From positions 823,501 to 887,500 of the forward strand of contig NC_011898.1 in assembly GCF_000022065.1 (NCBI RefSeq): a DNA stretch of 64,000 nucleotides, written 5' to 3'. This document shows positions 7,669 to 21,732 of this stretch, piece after piece. The stretch's first letter is position 1; each line of letters starts with the position of its first letter. Below the pieces are notes generated by a model. That model was not told the DNA's origin. It did not search any database and saw only the letters and a list, made by a program, of their open reading frames with translations. Source of the stretch: Ruminiclostridium cellulolyticum H10. Its GTDB lineage: Bacteria > Bacillota > Clostridia > Acetivibrionales > DSM-1351. A program made the position numbers and the translations under genes.

Positions 7669-8946
7669 ATGAAGAGTTATAAGGATTTATCCAAAGAGGA
7701 ATTAAAAAGTGAAATTGAAATATTGGAAAAAAGATATAATGAATTTAAAGCACAGAATCTTAAACTGGATATGACAAGAGGTAAGCCTTGTGCTGAACAG
7801 CTTGATTTAAGCATGGATATGCTTGATATACCCGCCGTGGAACTCAGAAAGGCTGCAGATGGCACAGATTGCTTCAATTATGGAGTTCTTGACGGTATTC
7901 CGGAAGCAAAAGCACTTTTCGCTCAAATGCTGGAAGTAAGTACAGACGAAATTATGGTCGGAGGTAATTCCAGCCTAAACTTAATGTATGATACCATCGC
8001 AAGAGCTATGTCACTTGGCATACTTGGTAGTACTCCATGGTCAAAGCTGAACAGTGTAAAATTCCTTTGTCCAAGTCCCGGTTATGACAGACATTTTGCA
8101 ATCTGTGAATTATTCGGAATAGAAATGATTACTATTGATATGAAGCAGGACGGACCGGATATGGATACCGTTGAAAAACTTGTTTCCGAAGACGATAGCA
8201 TAAAAGGTATATGGTGTGTTCCAAAATACAGTAATCCGGACGGAATCACTTACACAGATGAGGTAGTTGACAGGTTTTCGAATCTGAAACCAAAAGCAAA
8301 GGATTTTAGAATTTTCTGGGACAACGCTTACTGCGTACATCATCTTACTGAAAATCCTGATAAATTGAAGAACATACTTAAAGCTTGTAAGGATGCAGGT
8401 AATGATAACATGGTATATATTTTCAGTTCAACATCCAAGGTAAGCTTCCCGGGTGCAGGAGTTGCAGTAATGGCAACAAGCACTGAAAACATAAAAGGAA
8501 TTAAAAAGAGCCTTACTATACAGACAATAGGACACGATAAAATAAACCAATTAAGACATGCAAAATATTTTAAAAACCTTGACGGTATCAATTCACATAT
8601 GAAAAAGCACGCTGACATATTGAAACCAAAATTCAATACAGTTCTTGAAATTTTTGAAGGAGAACTTGGGGGCAAGGACATTGCATCATGGAATAAGCCA
8701 AATGGCGGATACTTTGTCAGTCTCAATACTATGGACAATTGTGCAAAAGAGGTTGCCAAGCTTGCAAGTGAAGCAGGTGTGGCATTAACAAAAGCAGGTG
8801 CTACATTCCCTTATGGCAATGACCCAAGAGACAGGAACTTGAGAATAGCTCCAACAATGCCTCCTATTGAGGAATTGAAGAAGGCTATAGAAGTTCTCGT
8901 AATATGTGTTCAACTTGTAAGTGCTAATAAACTATTAAATCAATAA
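7669..8946 (+). CDS. PLP-dependent class I aminotransferase (bacterial aspartate aminotransferase-like subfamily)
   Basis: A fold-type I PLP enzyme of 425 aa. The N-terminal LKLDMTRGKPCAEQLDLS segment, the central SPGYDRHFAICELFGIEMI and the WCVPKYSNPDG motif place it in the subfamily annotated as bacterial aspartate aminotransferases (related to MocR-like aminotransferases). The PLP lysine is in SSTSKVSFPGAGVAV and the phosphate-binding arginine is in RNLRIAPTMPP. The ATG at 7669 has GGAGGAG directly upstream; the ATG at 7648 lies before that site and is not used here. It stands alone between terminators. Exact amino donor is unknown; L-aspartate or alanine are family guesses. Confidence 0.88.
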   Translation: MKSYKDLSKEELKSEIEILEKRYNEFKAQNLKLDMTRGKPCAEQLDLSMDMLDIPAVELRKAADGTDCFNYGVLDGIPEAKALFAQMLEVSTDEIMVGGNSSLNLMYDTIARAMSLGILGSTPWSKLNSVKFLCPSPGYDRHFAICELFGIEMITIDMKQDGPDMDTVEKLVSEDDSIKGIWCVPKYSNPDGITYTDEVVDRFSNLKPKAKDFRIFWDNAYCVHHLTENPDKLKNILKACKDAGNDNMVYIFSSTSKVSFPGAGVAVMATSTENIKGIKKSLTIQTIGHDKINQLRHAKYFKNLDGINSHMKKHADILKPKFNTVLEIFEGELGGKDIASWNKPNGGYFVSLNTMDNCAKEVAKLASEAGVALTKAGATFPYGNDPRDRNLRIAPTMPPIEELKKAIEVLVICVQLVSANKLLNQ

Positions 8947-9006
8947 TTATTTTACAAATATCTTGAATAGGTACATCTTTCAAGCTATAATAATCCATGA
9001 GTTAGA

Positions 9007-9026
9007 ATTGTAATGCGAATTACAAT
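9007..9026. repeat. Perfect inverted repeat, possible operator
   Basis: ATTGTAAT-GCGA-ATTACAAT: an 8-bp palindrome with a 4-nt centre just before the aminotransferase terminator. It could be an operator or simply a small hairpin in the 3' UTR. Confidence 0.4.
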
Positions 9027-9048
9027 CTCATATTCATAAATGTCTAAA

Positions 9049-9074
9049 GCGGGATAGAATCCCGCACTTTTTTT
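9049..9074 (+). terminator. Rho-independent terminator after the aminotransferase
   Basis: GCGGGA / TCCCGC stem with a short loop followed by CA and seven Ts. Confidence 0.85.
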
Positions 9075-9083
9075 GCAAACTTA

Positions 9084-9127
9084 AAATCCGAACATTTTTA
9101 AACTTATTAATGCAAATATTCGGTATA
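9084..9127 (+). promoter_or_regulatory. Pair of PurBox-like sites upstream of purB
   Basis: The forward box AAATCCGAACATT (9084-9096) fits the Bacillus PurR PurBox AWWWCCGAACWWT at every position. The second, on the opposite strand (9115-9127), reads TATACCGAATATT with two departures. They face each other across 18 nt, close to the 16-17 nt known for PurR operators, and the second overlaps the -35 zone of a TATAAT at 9133-9138. This implies repression of purB by a PurR-type regulator relieved by PRPP. The family of regulator is inferred. Confidence 0.65.
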
Positions 9128-9189
9128 TGTAGTATAATATGCATGAGATATTATTAAAATAAATATTCTGTTAGTTGGGGGATTGTTTG

Positions 9190-10617
9190 ATGAAAAATGT
9201 TTATGAAAGTCCTTTAAATGCAAGATATGCAAGTAGTGAAATGCAGCAGATTTTTTCACCTGATATGAAATTTACCACATGGAGAAAACTGTGGATTGCA
9301 CTGGCAGAAGCTGAAAAGGAACTGGGATTGAATATAACCGATGCTCAGATTGAGCAAATGAAAAATAATCAGGATAACATTAATTATGAAGTTGCCGAAA
9401 AGTATGAAAAACAATTCAGACATGATGTTATGTCTCATGTTCATGCTTTTGGTGAGCTTTGTCCCGACGCAAAGCCTATTATCCATTTGGGTGCAACCTC
9501 CTGTTATGTTGGGGACAATACCGATATTATAGTAATGAGTGAAGCATTGAAGCTAGTAAAGAGCAAAATGCTCGTGCTTATAAAGAAACTTTCTGACTTT
9601 GCAATGGAATACAAGGATTTGCCTACTCTAGGCTTTACACATTATCAGCCTGCACAACTGGTTACAGTGGGTAAAAGAGCGACTCTGTGGATTCAAGAGC
9701 TGCTTATGGACATGGAAGATCTGGAGCATGTAATTAAAAATATGAAACTCCTTGGTTCAAAGGGTACAACCGGTACACAGGCAAGCTTTTTAAACCTTTT
9801 TGACGGTGATCACGAAAAGGTTAAGAAGCTTGAAAAACTAATCGCTGAAAAGATGGGCTTTAAAAATGTATTTGCCGTTTCGGGACAGACTTACCCAAGA
9901 AAGCTTGACAGCAGAGTTCTGGGTGTTTTAAGCGGAATTGCACAGAGTGCCTATAAATTCAGCAATGATATGAGATTATTGCAGAGTATGAAGGAAATAG
10001 AGGAACCCTTCGAGGAAAAACAGATAGGATCATCAGCAATGGCTTACAAGCGCAATCCTATGAGATGTGAGAGAATTTCTTCTCTTGCAAGGTATGTTAT
10101 AGTGGATGCACTAAATCCTGCGATTACAGCGTCAACACAGTGGTTTGAAAGAACTCTGGACGATTCCGCAAACAAGAGAATTTCCGTACCTGAAGCATTT
10201 CTTGCAACAGATGCTATACTGAATATATATATTAATGTGGCAAGTGGACTGGTAGTATACCCCAAGGTAATTACAAAGCATATTATGGATGAACTTCCTT
10301 TTATGGCTACTGAGAATATTATGATGGAAGCTGTTAAGCGGGGTGGAGACAGACAAGAACTGCATGAATTAATAAGGGCTCATTCCATGGAAGCAGGGAA
10401 ACGTGTCAAGGTTGACGGTGAGAAAAATGATCTTATTGAAAGAATTGCCGGAGATGCCCGTTTTGGTATGACACTTGATGAACTCAATGCTGTGTTGGAA
10501 CCAAAGAACTATATCGGAAGAAGCTCTGAGCAGGTTGTGGAATTTATCGAAAATGAAGTTAAGCCAATTTTGACAAGAGAAAGTTTAGCCGACATTCAGG
10601 TTGATTTAAAAGTTTAG
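9190..10617 (+). CDS. purB: Adenylosuccinate lyase
   Basis: PurB catalyses two fumarate-releasing steps: SAICAR to AICAR in de novo purine synthesis, and adenylosuccinate to AMP. The 475-aa product has the superfamily signature in [15 protein letters not shown], the substrate-binding GFTHYQPAQ and the [13 protein letters not shown] stretch. The length and C-terminal domain resemble the longer, eukaryote-like PurB group rather than the about 430-aa Bacillus type. The ATG at 9190 sits 8 nt after GGGGG; the TTG at 9175 overlaps that site. It is monocistronic here, behind PurBox-like operators and ahead of a strong terminator. Confidence 0.95.
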   Translation: MKNVYESPLNARYASSEMQQIFSPDMKFTTWRKLWIALAEAEKELGLNITDAQIEQMKNNQDNINYEVAEKYEKQFRHDVMSHVHAFGELCPDAKPIIHLGATSCYVGDNTDIIVMSEALKLVKSKMLVLIKKLSDFAMEYKDLPTLGFTHYQPAQLVTVGKRATLWIQELLMDMEDLEHVIKNMKLLGSKGTTGTQASFLNLFDGDHEKVKKLEKLIAEKMGFKNVFAVSGQTYPRKLDSRVLGVLSGIAQSAYKFSNDMRLLQSMKEIEEPFEEKQIGSSAMAYKRNPMRCERISSLARYVIVDALNPAITASTQWFERTLDDSANKRISVPEAFLATDAILNIYINVASGLVVYPKVITKHIMDELPFMATENIMMEAVKRGGDRQELHELIRAHSMEAGKRVKVDGEKNDLIERIAGDARFGMTLDELNAVLEPKNYIGRSSEQVVEFIENEVKPILTRESLADIQVDLKV

Positions 10618-10656
10618 AAATATTTATGTTGAAGTTTAAAATGATGTTGCTATAAT

Positions 10657-10693
10657 AAAAAGATAGGATGTCTATACATCATCCTATCTTTTA
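10657..10693 (+). terminator. Rho-independent terminator after purB
   Basis: Stem AAAAGATAGGAT / ATCCTATCTTTT with the T run formed by the 3' arm. Confidence 0.85.
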
Positions 10694-10714
10694 GCATATT
10701 CAGGGAGTGATTTA

Positions 10715-11449
10715 ATGATAAATAAATTTAGTAGTATACCATTGTATCTGCAATTAAAAGATTTGATAATTAAAAAAATAGAAAACAATGAATTTCCCCC
10801 AAACTCACAAATTCCTTCTGAACAGGATTTATGCCAGATGTATGACATAAGCAGGCCAACTGTCAGGCAGGCTGTGAGTGAGCTGACAAACAGCGGTTAT
10901 CTGTACAAGGAAAAGGGAAGGGGAACGTTTGTTTATGGCAGGAAAAACGTAATTGATATTAAAAATTATAGCGGGTTTACAGATTCAATACTAGACTGCC
11001 AGATTCCTGCTGAGAAGAATATTATTGATTTGAAGGAAATAGAAAGTACATCTAATGGTCGACTCAATGAAATATTTAACTACAATTCAAGTATTGCAGT
11101 TGCACAAATAACATATTTGTCATTTATAAATAAAAATGAGGTTTATTCTCTAAATAAATCTTATATATCACTAAGTCTTTTCCCGGATATTATATCCCAA
11201 TTGAAGGACGGAAAATCCTCTATAGATATTTTAAGGGGGAAATATCCATTAATTCCTGATAAAAGCAAGAGTGTACTTGAAATTATATTTGCCGACCAAA
11301 TTGACTCACCACTGCTGAGAGTGCAGCCGGGTCAACCCCTTATTAAGCTTCAGAATACACTATTTTCTAAAAGTGGTCAGCCCGTTGAATATATTATATC
11401 AAAATACAGGGCAGATAATTGCAGATTATTGTTTGAAAATAGTAAATAA
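10715..11449 (+). CDS. GntR-family transcriptional regulator (HutC subfamily, UTRA domain)
   Basis: A 244-aa regulator with an N-terminal winged helix (residues 1-70: PLYLQLKDLIIKKIENNEF, IPSEQDLCQMYDISRPTVRQAV, GYLYKEKGRGTFV) and a C-terminal UTRA effector domain (ending LIKLQNTLFSKSGQPVEYIISKYRAD). HutC-type members usually sense sugar phosphates or amino-acid derivatives. The ATG follows a GGGAGTG site. It is followed about 108 nt later by a secreted beta-lactamase-fold protein on the same strand, but no metabolic operon is adjacent, so its ligand and targets cannot be inferred. Confidence 0.9.
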   Translation: MINKFSSIPLYLQLKDLIIKKIENNEFPPNSQIPSEQDLCQMYDISRPTVRQAVSELTNSGYLYKEKGRGTFVYGRKNVIDIKNYSGFTDSILDCQIPAEKNIIDLKEIESTSNGRLNEIFNYNSSIAVAQITYLSFINKNEVYSLNKSYISLSLFPDIISQLKDGKSSIDILRGKYPLIPDKSKSVLEIIFADQIDSPLLRVQPGQPLIKLQNTLFSKSGQPVEYIISKYRADNCRLLFENSK

Positions 11450-11557
11450 CGGGATATATTTTACAACGAACAATATTGATAAGATTACATTACTTCAGCT
11501 TTAATGATAGAATCAAATTTAATACATAATGTAATACAACATACGGAGGATAAAAAA

Positions 11558-12670
11558 ATGAGTTCTTACCGAATAAATAAACAAAAAAAATATAAAAAAA
11601 GACGTGCACTTATAATTTCAATAGGTTTGTTAGCTATAGTAGCAATAGCCATGGCAGTATATCTATTTTTTAACAAAGTGGAAACAGCAGGCACTATTCC
11701 ACCGGATTCATCAAAATCTGCGGCTGCTCAAACCGGTACATCTCAAAATACATCAACACCATCAGATTCGACTGCAGCAACAGGGACAAATACAGATGCC
11801 GTAAGCACCCAATCTTCCGCACAAAGCACTGATAAAGACGGAGTCGAAACTAAGGACCACGGTTTTCTGCCTAATATAGGGTCAGTTAAGAAAAGCGGAA
11901 AAATGGATGGACTAAAAAAATTAATAACTGACTATACCTCAGGGCTTTCAGGAAAGTACGGGGTTACTTTTATTGATCTGGCTACAGGAGAAATGGTCAA
12001 TGTTAATGATACTGACAGGTACATAGCAGCAAGTACCTCAAAACTCCCTATTAATGTTCTTTTGTATAAATATATCGAAGAAGGTAAGGTCAATATGGAT
12101 GATATTCTTACTTACCAGAAGGAAGACTTCGAACCCGGTACAGGAATAATACAAAGGTCTGCTTATGGAACTCAGTATACTGTACGTGAAACATCAAAGT
12201 TGGCAATACGAAAAAGCGATAATTGTGGTGTCAATATGATAATAAGACTTCTGGATATACAAAATATCCGTCAATACCTGGTTGATCTTGGGGGGAAGGT
12301 TTACTATGATGAACGCCATCGTTCATGTCCCTACGATATGGCATTGGTAGCTCAGGATTTGTATAAGCACTACCTGAAAAATGAAGCTGTTTATGGGGAT
12401 CTTATAAACGACCTTGAAAACACTGACTGGCGTGATAGGATTGATGCCAAGCTTACAGGTGTAAAGGTTGCTCATAAAATCGGCAATCAGGTGAAAACGG
12501 CAAACGATGTAGGAATAGTCTTTGCATCACACCCATATGTACTTTCAATTATGGCAGATAATGTGGATTTTGGAACAGCCTGTAAGAATGAAGCAACATT
12601 GTCAAAAATGATTTACGATTATGTAGAGGGTTACGCAGGTAGTACAGATGGATTACAAAATAATAACTAA
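11558..12670 (+). CDS. Membrane-anchored serine hydrolase of the class A beta-lactamase fold
   Basis: A 370-aa protein: short basic N-terminus, one membrane helix (ALIISIGLLAIVAIAMAVYLFF), a Ser/Thr/Ala-rich linker of about 60 residues, then a penicilloyl-serine-transferase domain. Its active-site motifs are all recognisable: STSK (SxxK), KSDN (SDN) and HKIG in place of KTG. The Glu166-loop of true beta-lactamases is not obvious, so it may act on peptidoglycan peptides or be a low-activity beta-lactamase. The ATG at 11558 has CGGAGG nearby; an in-frame ATG at 11504 has no site and would add 18 residues before the membrane anchor. Confidence 0.85.
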   Translation: MSSYRINKQKKYKKRRALIISIGLLAIVAIAMAVYLFFNKVETAGTIPPDSSKSAAAQTGTSQNTSTPSDSTAATGTNTDAVSTQSSAQSTDKDGVETKDHGFLPNIGSVKKSGKMDGLKKLITDYTSGLSGKYGVTFIDLATGEMVNVNDTDRYIAASTSKLPINVLLYKYIEEGKVNMDDILTYQKEDFEPGTGIIQRSAYGTQYTVRETSKLAIRKSDNCGVNMIIRLLDIQNIRQYLVDLGGKVYYDERHRSCPYDMALVAQDLYKHYLKNEAVYGDLINDLENTDWRDRIDAKLTGVKVAHKIGNQVKTANDVGIVFASHPYVLSIMADNVDFGTACKNEATLSKMIYDYVEGYAGSTDGLQNNN

Positions 12671-12681
12671 AATATAAATTG

Positions 12682-12726
12682 CAAAAGCTCATTAACAAGT
12701 CTTGTGTAATGAGCTTTTGTCTTTTC
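12682..12726 (+). terminator. Rho-independent terminator
   Basis: CAAAAGCTCATTA / TAATGAGCTTTTG stem followed by TCTTTT. Confidence 0.85.
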
Positions 12727-12790
12727 AGACAAACTGTGAGTTTTTGGGTATAATAGGATATATGTTTACCAAGGAGGCTCCCAAAAAATA

Positions 12791-13432
12791 ATGCAAAATT
12801 TTATATTTAATTTGATACACCATGTAATAGAAAATAATGTTATTGTTACATATTTATTTTTCTTTTTATCAGGAATTCTTCAGTTGGTGTTCCCGCCTTT
12901 TCCGTCAGATGTTATAATCGTGTTTGAAGGTTATCTGACAACCTTAGGAGGTCAATTTCATTTTATACCGGTAATGATTAACTCAATACTAGGCAGCCTT
13001 ATCGGTTCAATCCTTGTTTATTGGTTTGGGTACAAAAAAGGTAATGAAGTTTTAAGGTATAAGATAGTTTTAAAGTATATTGACGAAAAACACATTAAAC
13101 GTTCGGAAAAGGTATTCCATAAATATGGCAAGTATGGCTTGATCTTAAGTAAGTTTATACCAGGGACAAGCACTATAATGGTACTGTTTTCAGGAGTTTT
13201 TCGAGTTGAAAAGAAAGTTTGTTTTTCATATGTAATGATATCAATAATTTTGCAGCAATTAGTATATTTGCTTATAGGGCGTCTGATAGGGAATAACATT
13301 GACGCAGTAAACAGATTTTTATCATATTTTAATATTTTTTCGGTAGCTATTTTAGCTTGTTTCGTAATAGTAGGGTTTGTATTATATAAAGTAAAAAAAT
13401 CTAAAAAACGTGTAAGTACTGACAATAAGTGA
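12791..13432 (+). CDS. DedA-family membrane protein
   Basis: A 213-aa polytopic membrane protein of the DedA/VTT family, whose members flip undecaprenyl phosphate or phosphatidylethanolamine or support envelope homeostasis. Family features are the re-entrant helix near residues 25-45 (LQLVFPPFPSDVIIVFEGYL), GSLIGSILVYWFGYKKG, and the second motif GKYGLILSKFIPGTSTIMVLFSGVFRV with the conserved Arg/Pro-Gly region. A basic C-terminal tail follows. AAGGAGG precedes the ATG. It is a single gene between a terminator and the DUF1540 gene. Substrate cannot be assigned from sequence. Confidence 0.9.
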   Translation: MQNFIFNLIHHVIENNVIVTYLFFFLSGILQLVFPPFPSDVIIVFEGYLTTLGGQFHFIPVMINSILGSLIGSILVYWFGYKKGNEVLRYKIVLKYIDEKHIKRSEKVFHKYGKYGLILSKFIPGTSTIMVLFSGVFRVEKKVCFSYVMISIILQQLVYLLIGRLIGNNIDAVNRFLSYFNIFSVAILACFVIVGFVLYKVKKSKKRVSTDNK

Positions 13433-13536
13433 TTTTAGTATTGCGAAATATTCCCTGTTTAATTATTAATAATGTGAAAATAATATCTTTGAGTATAACA
13501 TTTACTAAAAAAATAATACTGGGGAGGTGATTTAAA

Positions 13537-13698
13537 ATGGATGCACCTTGTATGAAAGTTAAGTGTGGTGTCATAAATTGTGCCTATAATGAAGGTCATA
13601 TGTGCTATGCCGACGCACTTGAGGTAAACCCTATGGATGGAGCCAAAGCCAGTATAAGTGATGAGACATGCTGCACAACATTTAAAGATAAAATTTGA
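13537..13698 (+). CDS. DUF1540 domain miniprotein
   Basis: A 53-aa Cys-rich protein: MDAPCMKVKCGVINCAY, then a middle Cys (GHMCYADAL), then DETCCTTF. The spaced cysteines with C-x4-C-x-YN...C-x-A-x-x-x-V and the terminal T-C-x-TF follow the DUF1540 pattern, in which cysteines probably bind a metal. DUF1540 proteins are common in Clostridia and often sporulation-associated. GGGGAGGTGA lies 6-8 nt before the ATG, a very strong site for a small protein. It is monocistronic and followed by a long perfect hairpin. Function is unknown. Confidence 0.88.
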   Translation: MDAPCMKVKCGVINCAYNEGHMCYADALEVNPMDGAKASISDETCCTTFKDKI

Positions 13699-13714
13699 TT
13701 TCGGATAACCCTTA

Positions 13715-13753
13715 GAATAGGATAATCGGATTTAAATACTGATTATCCTATTC
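13715..13753 (+). terminator. Long perfect hairpin after the DUF1540 gene
   Basis: GAATAGGATAATC / GATTATCCTATTC, 13 perfect pairs with a 13-nt loop. There is no proper T run, so it may be a stabilising or weak terminator structure. Confidence 0.6.
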
Positions 13754-13788
13754 AATAAAGTAGATAAATGAAATTCATAAGCTTTTAG

Positions 13789-13884
13789 TTAGTTATGTCG
13801 ATATACTGTCAAGAAGTAATTACAAGTCCAATTCGATTTAATGACAAAATAATCCAATTTATATATTATTCGTACTAATTCCAT
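13789..13884 (-). CDS. Possible 31-aa small ORF
   Basis: On the minus strand AAAGAGGTG stands 7 nt before an ATG that opens 31 codons (MELVRIIYKLDYFVIKSNW...). Good ribosome-binding-site spacing is the only support; no family is recognised and it may be a truncated gene start. It is divergent from, and upstream of, the cipC promoter. Confidence 0.25.
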   Translation of the reverse strand: MELVRIIYKLDYFVIKSNWTCNYFLTVYRHN

Positions 13885-14103
13885 GTCTGTACACCTCTTT
13901 ATAATAGTAGTTTTAAATATAACATAATATTTTTTATGGAAATTAAGCATTAAAAATATTACAAAAAGTCCAAATAATTAACATAAAATTTAATTTATTT
14001 ACTTTATTGAATGTAGAAAAAAAGCACAAATAACAGAATAATGATATAATAATATTTATTAAAATTTACTAAAAAACCTGTTGAAAAAATGTTAAAAAAG
14101 TAC

Positions 14104-14132
14104 TTGTCATTTAATTACATAAATGGTAATAT
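14104..14132 (+). promoter_or_regulatory. Candidate cip-cel operon promoter
   Basis: TTGTCA (14104-14109), exactly 17 nt, TAATAT (14127-14132), giving a start near 14139. That leaves an untranslated leader of about 636 nt before the cipC ATG. The cip-cel operon of R. cellulolyticum is known to be transcribed from a distant upstream promoter and to be subject to carbon catabolite control; this box pair is the best match in the region. The rest of 13885-14100 is very AT-rich with nothing assignable. Confidence 0.7.
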
Positions 14133-14170
14133 GGATTTGAGGCATTAATAGTTATATGAAATTATATGAA

Positions 14171-14184
14171 AAAAAGCGTTTAAA
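14171..14184. promoter_or_regulatory. cre-like site 1 (CcpA)
   Basis: AAAAAGCGTTTAAA matches the catabolite-responsive element TGWAANCGNTNWCA at 11 of 14 positions and is near-symmetric around CG. It would lie about 35 nt into the transcript, a position suited to roadblock repression. Confidence 0.4.
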
Positions 14185-14249
14185 GGGGTAATGTATTATT
14201 AATTAAATTAAACAAAAAGAGGATAAAATTTGTAATGGTAAGCACCTGA

Positions 14250-14263
14250 GGTAAACGGCTTAA
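14250..14263. promoter_or_regulatory. cre-like site 2 (CcpA)
   Basis: GGTAAACGGCTTAA matches the cre consensus at 11 of 14 positions. It is about 110 nt downstream of the predicted start. Matches of this quality can arise by chance. Confidence 0.35.
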
Positions 14264-14605
14264 AACATATTCATTTCAAATATCTGTAAGATTCACTTTT
14301 AGTAAGTATTAATTCTCTGAGTTATATTCTTTCTATCTATCACAATATCAAAGTATAAATTATTTCGTAAGAATCATTGGTTATATGTAGCTGTAAGCAT
14401 TATGACAAAATAGGACCTTCTTTTCAGAAAAAGTTATCGTTAATTAAAAATCTAATAAAAAGTGATTATAAAAAATATCAAAATAATCGCAAAAAACAAA
14501 TGTGATAAGTTTAGCTTTGTGTACGCGTTTATATTTTGAAAAATTTTATAACAGTAGAAGCATTTCTGAATTAATTTAACTTATGAAAAACCACTTAGCT
14601 AATAA

Positions 14606-19415
<4,810 letters not shown>

Positions 19416-19432
19416 TTATTGAATTTAAATTT

Positions 19433-19467
19433 TCCATACTTTATGGCATCAAGCCATAAAGTATGGA
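19433..19467 (+). promoter_or_regulatory. cipC-cel48F intergenic stem-loop
   Basis: A perfect 15-bp stem TCCATACTTTATGGC / GCCATAAAGTATGGA with a 5-nt loop and no T run, only 18 nt after the cipC stop. A smaller hairpin (GCAGA/TCTGC) follows before the cel48F ribosome-binding site. Intergenic stem-loops of this operon are reported to set enzyme ratios by selective RNA processing and stabilisation; this one would protect the 3' end of cipC mRNA. Confidence 0.75.
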
Positions 19468-19531
19468 GTAAAAAAACATATGAGCAGATTTTACTCTGCC
19501 ATAAAAATTCAAAGAATAAGGAAGGTGTAAA

Positions 19532-21700
19532 ATGAGTAAGAATTTTAAAAGAGTAGGAGCAGTTGCAGTTGCTGCTGCAATGTCATTATCTATAATGGCA
19601 ACAACCAGCATAAATGCAGCTTCAAGTCCTGCAAACAAGGTGTACCAGGATCGTTTTGAATCCATGTACAGCAAGATTAAGGATCCTGCAAACGGATACT
19701 TCAGTGAACAGGGAATTCCTTACCACTCAATTGAAACACTGATGGTCGAAGCTCCTGACTACGGACATGTTACAACAAGTGAAGCTATGTCCTATTATAT
19801 GTGGTTGGAAGCAATGCACGGAAGATTTTCAGGAGATTTTACAGGTTTTGATAAGTCTTGGTCTGTTACCGAACAGTATTTGATCCCAACAGAAAAGGAT
19901 CAGCCCAATACAAGTATGAGCAGATATGATGCTAACAAACCGGCTACATACGCTCCGGAATTTCAGGACCCAAGCAAGTATCCTTCTCCGTTGGATACTA
20001 GTCAACCTGTTGGTAGAGATCCAATCAACTCACAATTGACTTCAGCATACGGAACAAGCATGCTGTATGGAATGCACTGGATACTTGACGTTGATAACTG
20101 GTATGGATTTGGAGCAAGAGCTGATGGAACCTCCAAGCCATCATATATCAATACTTTCCAAAGAGGTGAGCAGGAGTCAACTTGGGAAACCATACCTCAA
20201 CCATGTTGGGATGAACATAAATTTGGTGGACAGTACGGATTCCTGGATCTCTTTACAAAGGATACAGGTACTCCGGCAAAGCAATTCAAATATACAAATG
20301 CTCCAGATGCTGATGCTCGTGCAGTTCAAGCAACTTACTGGGCTGATCAGTGGGCAAAAGAACAAGGTAAGAGCGTAAGTACTAGCGTAGGTAAGGCAAC
20401 AAAGATGGGTGATTACCTTAGATATTCATTCTTTGATAAGTATTTCAGAAAGATCGGACAACCTTCTCAGGCTGGTACCGGATATGATGCAGCACATTAT
20501 CTGCTTTCATGGTACTATGCATGGGGTGGTGGAATTGACTCTACCTGGTCTTGGATAATCGGTAGCAGTCATAATCATTTCGGTTACCAGAACCCATTTG
20601 CAGCTTGGGTACTTTCAACAGATGCAAACTTCAAGCCTAAGTCATCAAATGGTGCATCAGACTGGGCAAAGAGTTTGGACAGACAGCTTGAATTCTATCA
20701 GTGGTTGCAGTCAGCAGAAGGTGCTATTGCCGGTGGAGCTACAAACTCATGGAACGGACGTTATGAAGCAGTTCCTTCAGGTACATCAACATTCTATGGA
20801 ATGGGTTATGTAGAAAACCCTGTATATGCTGACCCAGGTAGTAACACTTGGTTTGGTATGCAGGTATGGTCAATGCAGCGTGTAGCTGAATTGTACTATA
20901 AGACTGGCGATGCCAGAGCTAAGAAACTCTTAGACAAATGGGCAAAATGGATTAATGGCGAAATCAAGTTCAATGCTGACGGAACATTCCAGATTCCTAG
21001 CACAATTGATTGGGAAGGACAGCCGGATACTTGGAATCCAACACAGGGATACACCGGAAATGCAAACTTGCATGTTAAAGTTGTTAACTATGGTACTGAC
21101 CTAGGTTGTGCTTCTTCACTTGCAAACACATTGACTTACTATGCTGCTAAATCAGGAGATGAAACTTCAAGGCAGAATGCACAGAAATTACTTGACGCTA
21201 TGTGGAATAACTATAGCGATTCAAAGGGTATATCAACTGTTGAACAGCGTGGTGATTACCATAGATTCCTTGATCAGGAAGTTTTTGTACCAGCTGGTTG
21301 GACTGGAAAAATGCCTAACGGCGACGTAATCAAATCTGGTGTCAAGTTCATAGACATTCGTTCCAAGTACAAGCAGGATCCTGAATGGCAGACAATGGTT
21401 GCTGCATTACAGGCAGGACAGGTTCCAACTCAGAGATTACACCGTTTCTGGGCTCAGAGTGAATTTGCAGTTGCAAATGGAGTTTATGCAATACTCTTCC
21501 CAGATCAAGGTCCAGAAAAATTATTGGGTGATGTAAACGGTGACGAAACTGTAGACGCTATTGACCTTGCTATACTTAAAAAATATCTTTTAAACAGCAG
21601 TACTACAATAAATACTGCAAATGCAGATATGAATAGTGATAATGCTATTGACGCTATTGACTATGCTCTTTTAAAGAAAGCACTTCTTTCTATCCAATAG
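19532..21700 (+). CDS. cel48F: Processive endocellulase, GH48, with dockerin
   Basis: Cel48F is the major cellulosomal enzyme of this species, hydrolysing cellulose processively with inversion. The 722-aa protein has a signal peptide (cleavage likely after INA, about residue 29), a GH48 (alpha/alpha)6 barrel to about residue 655 ([20 protein letters not shown] carries the catalytic acid region; tunnel tryptophans in [18 protein letters not shown]), and a C-terminal type I dockerin with two Ca-binding loops ([12 protein letters not shown] and [12 protein letters not shown]). It follows cipC by 116 nt including a strong stem-loop. GGAAGGTG precedes the ATG. Second position in the operon fits its high abundance. 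Confidence 0.98.
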   Translation: MSKNFKRVGAVAVAAAMSLSIMATTSINAASSPANKVYQDRFESMYSKIKDPANGYFSEQGIPYHSIETLMVEAPDYGHVTTSEAMSYYMWLEAMHGRFSGDFTGFDKSWSVTEQYLIPTEKDQPNTSMSRYDANKPATYAPEFQDPSKYPSPLDTSQPVGRDPINSQLTSAYGTSMLYGMHWILDVDNWYGFGARADGTSKPSYINTFQRGEQESTWETIPQPCWDEHKFGGQYGFLDLFTKDTGTPAKQFKYTNAPDADARAVQATYWADQWAKEQGKSVSTSVGKATKMGDYLRYSFFDKYFRKIGQPSQAGTGYDAAHYLLSWYYAWGGGIDSTWSWIIGSSHNHFGYQNPFAAWVLSTDANFKPKSSNGASDWAKSLDRQLEFYQWLQSAEGAIAGGATNSWNGRYEAVPSGTSTFYGMGYVENPVYADPGSNTWFGMQVWSMQRVAELYYKTGDARAKKLLDKWAKWINGEIKFNADGTFQIPSTIDWEGQPDTWNPTQGYTGNANLHVKVVNYGTDLGCASSLANTLTYYAAKSGDETSRQNAQKLLDAMWNNYSDSKGISTVEQRGDYHRFLDQEVFVPAGWTGKMPNGDVIKSGVKFIDIRSKYKQDPEWQTMVAALQAGQVPTQRLHRFWAQSEFAVANGVYAILFPDQGPEKLLGDVNGDETVDAIDLAILKKYLLNSSTTINTANADMNSDNAIDAIDYALLKKALLSIQ

Positions 21701-21732
21701 TATTTAATACTATGACGCATATGTAACCTTAA

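Noticed and set aside
9100..9189. Purine riboswitch before purB
   Set aside because: No purine-aptamer core or three-way junction; the CCGAA/TTCGG elements are better explained as PurBoxes in the promoter.
14513..14535. GTGTACGCGTTTAT as a third cre site in the cipC leader
   Set aside because: The symmetric ACGCGT core departs from the cre consensus at several fixed positions.
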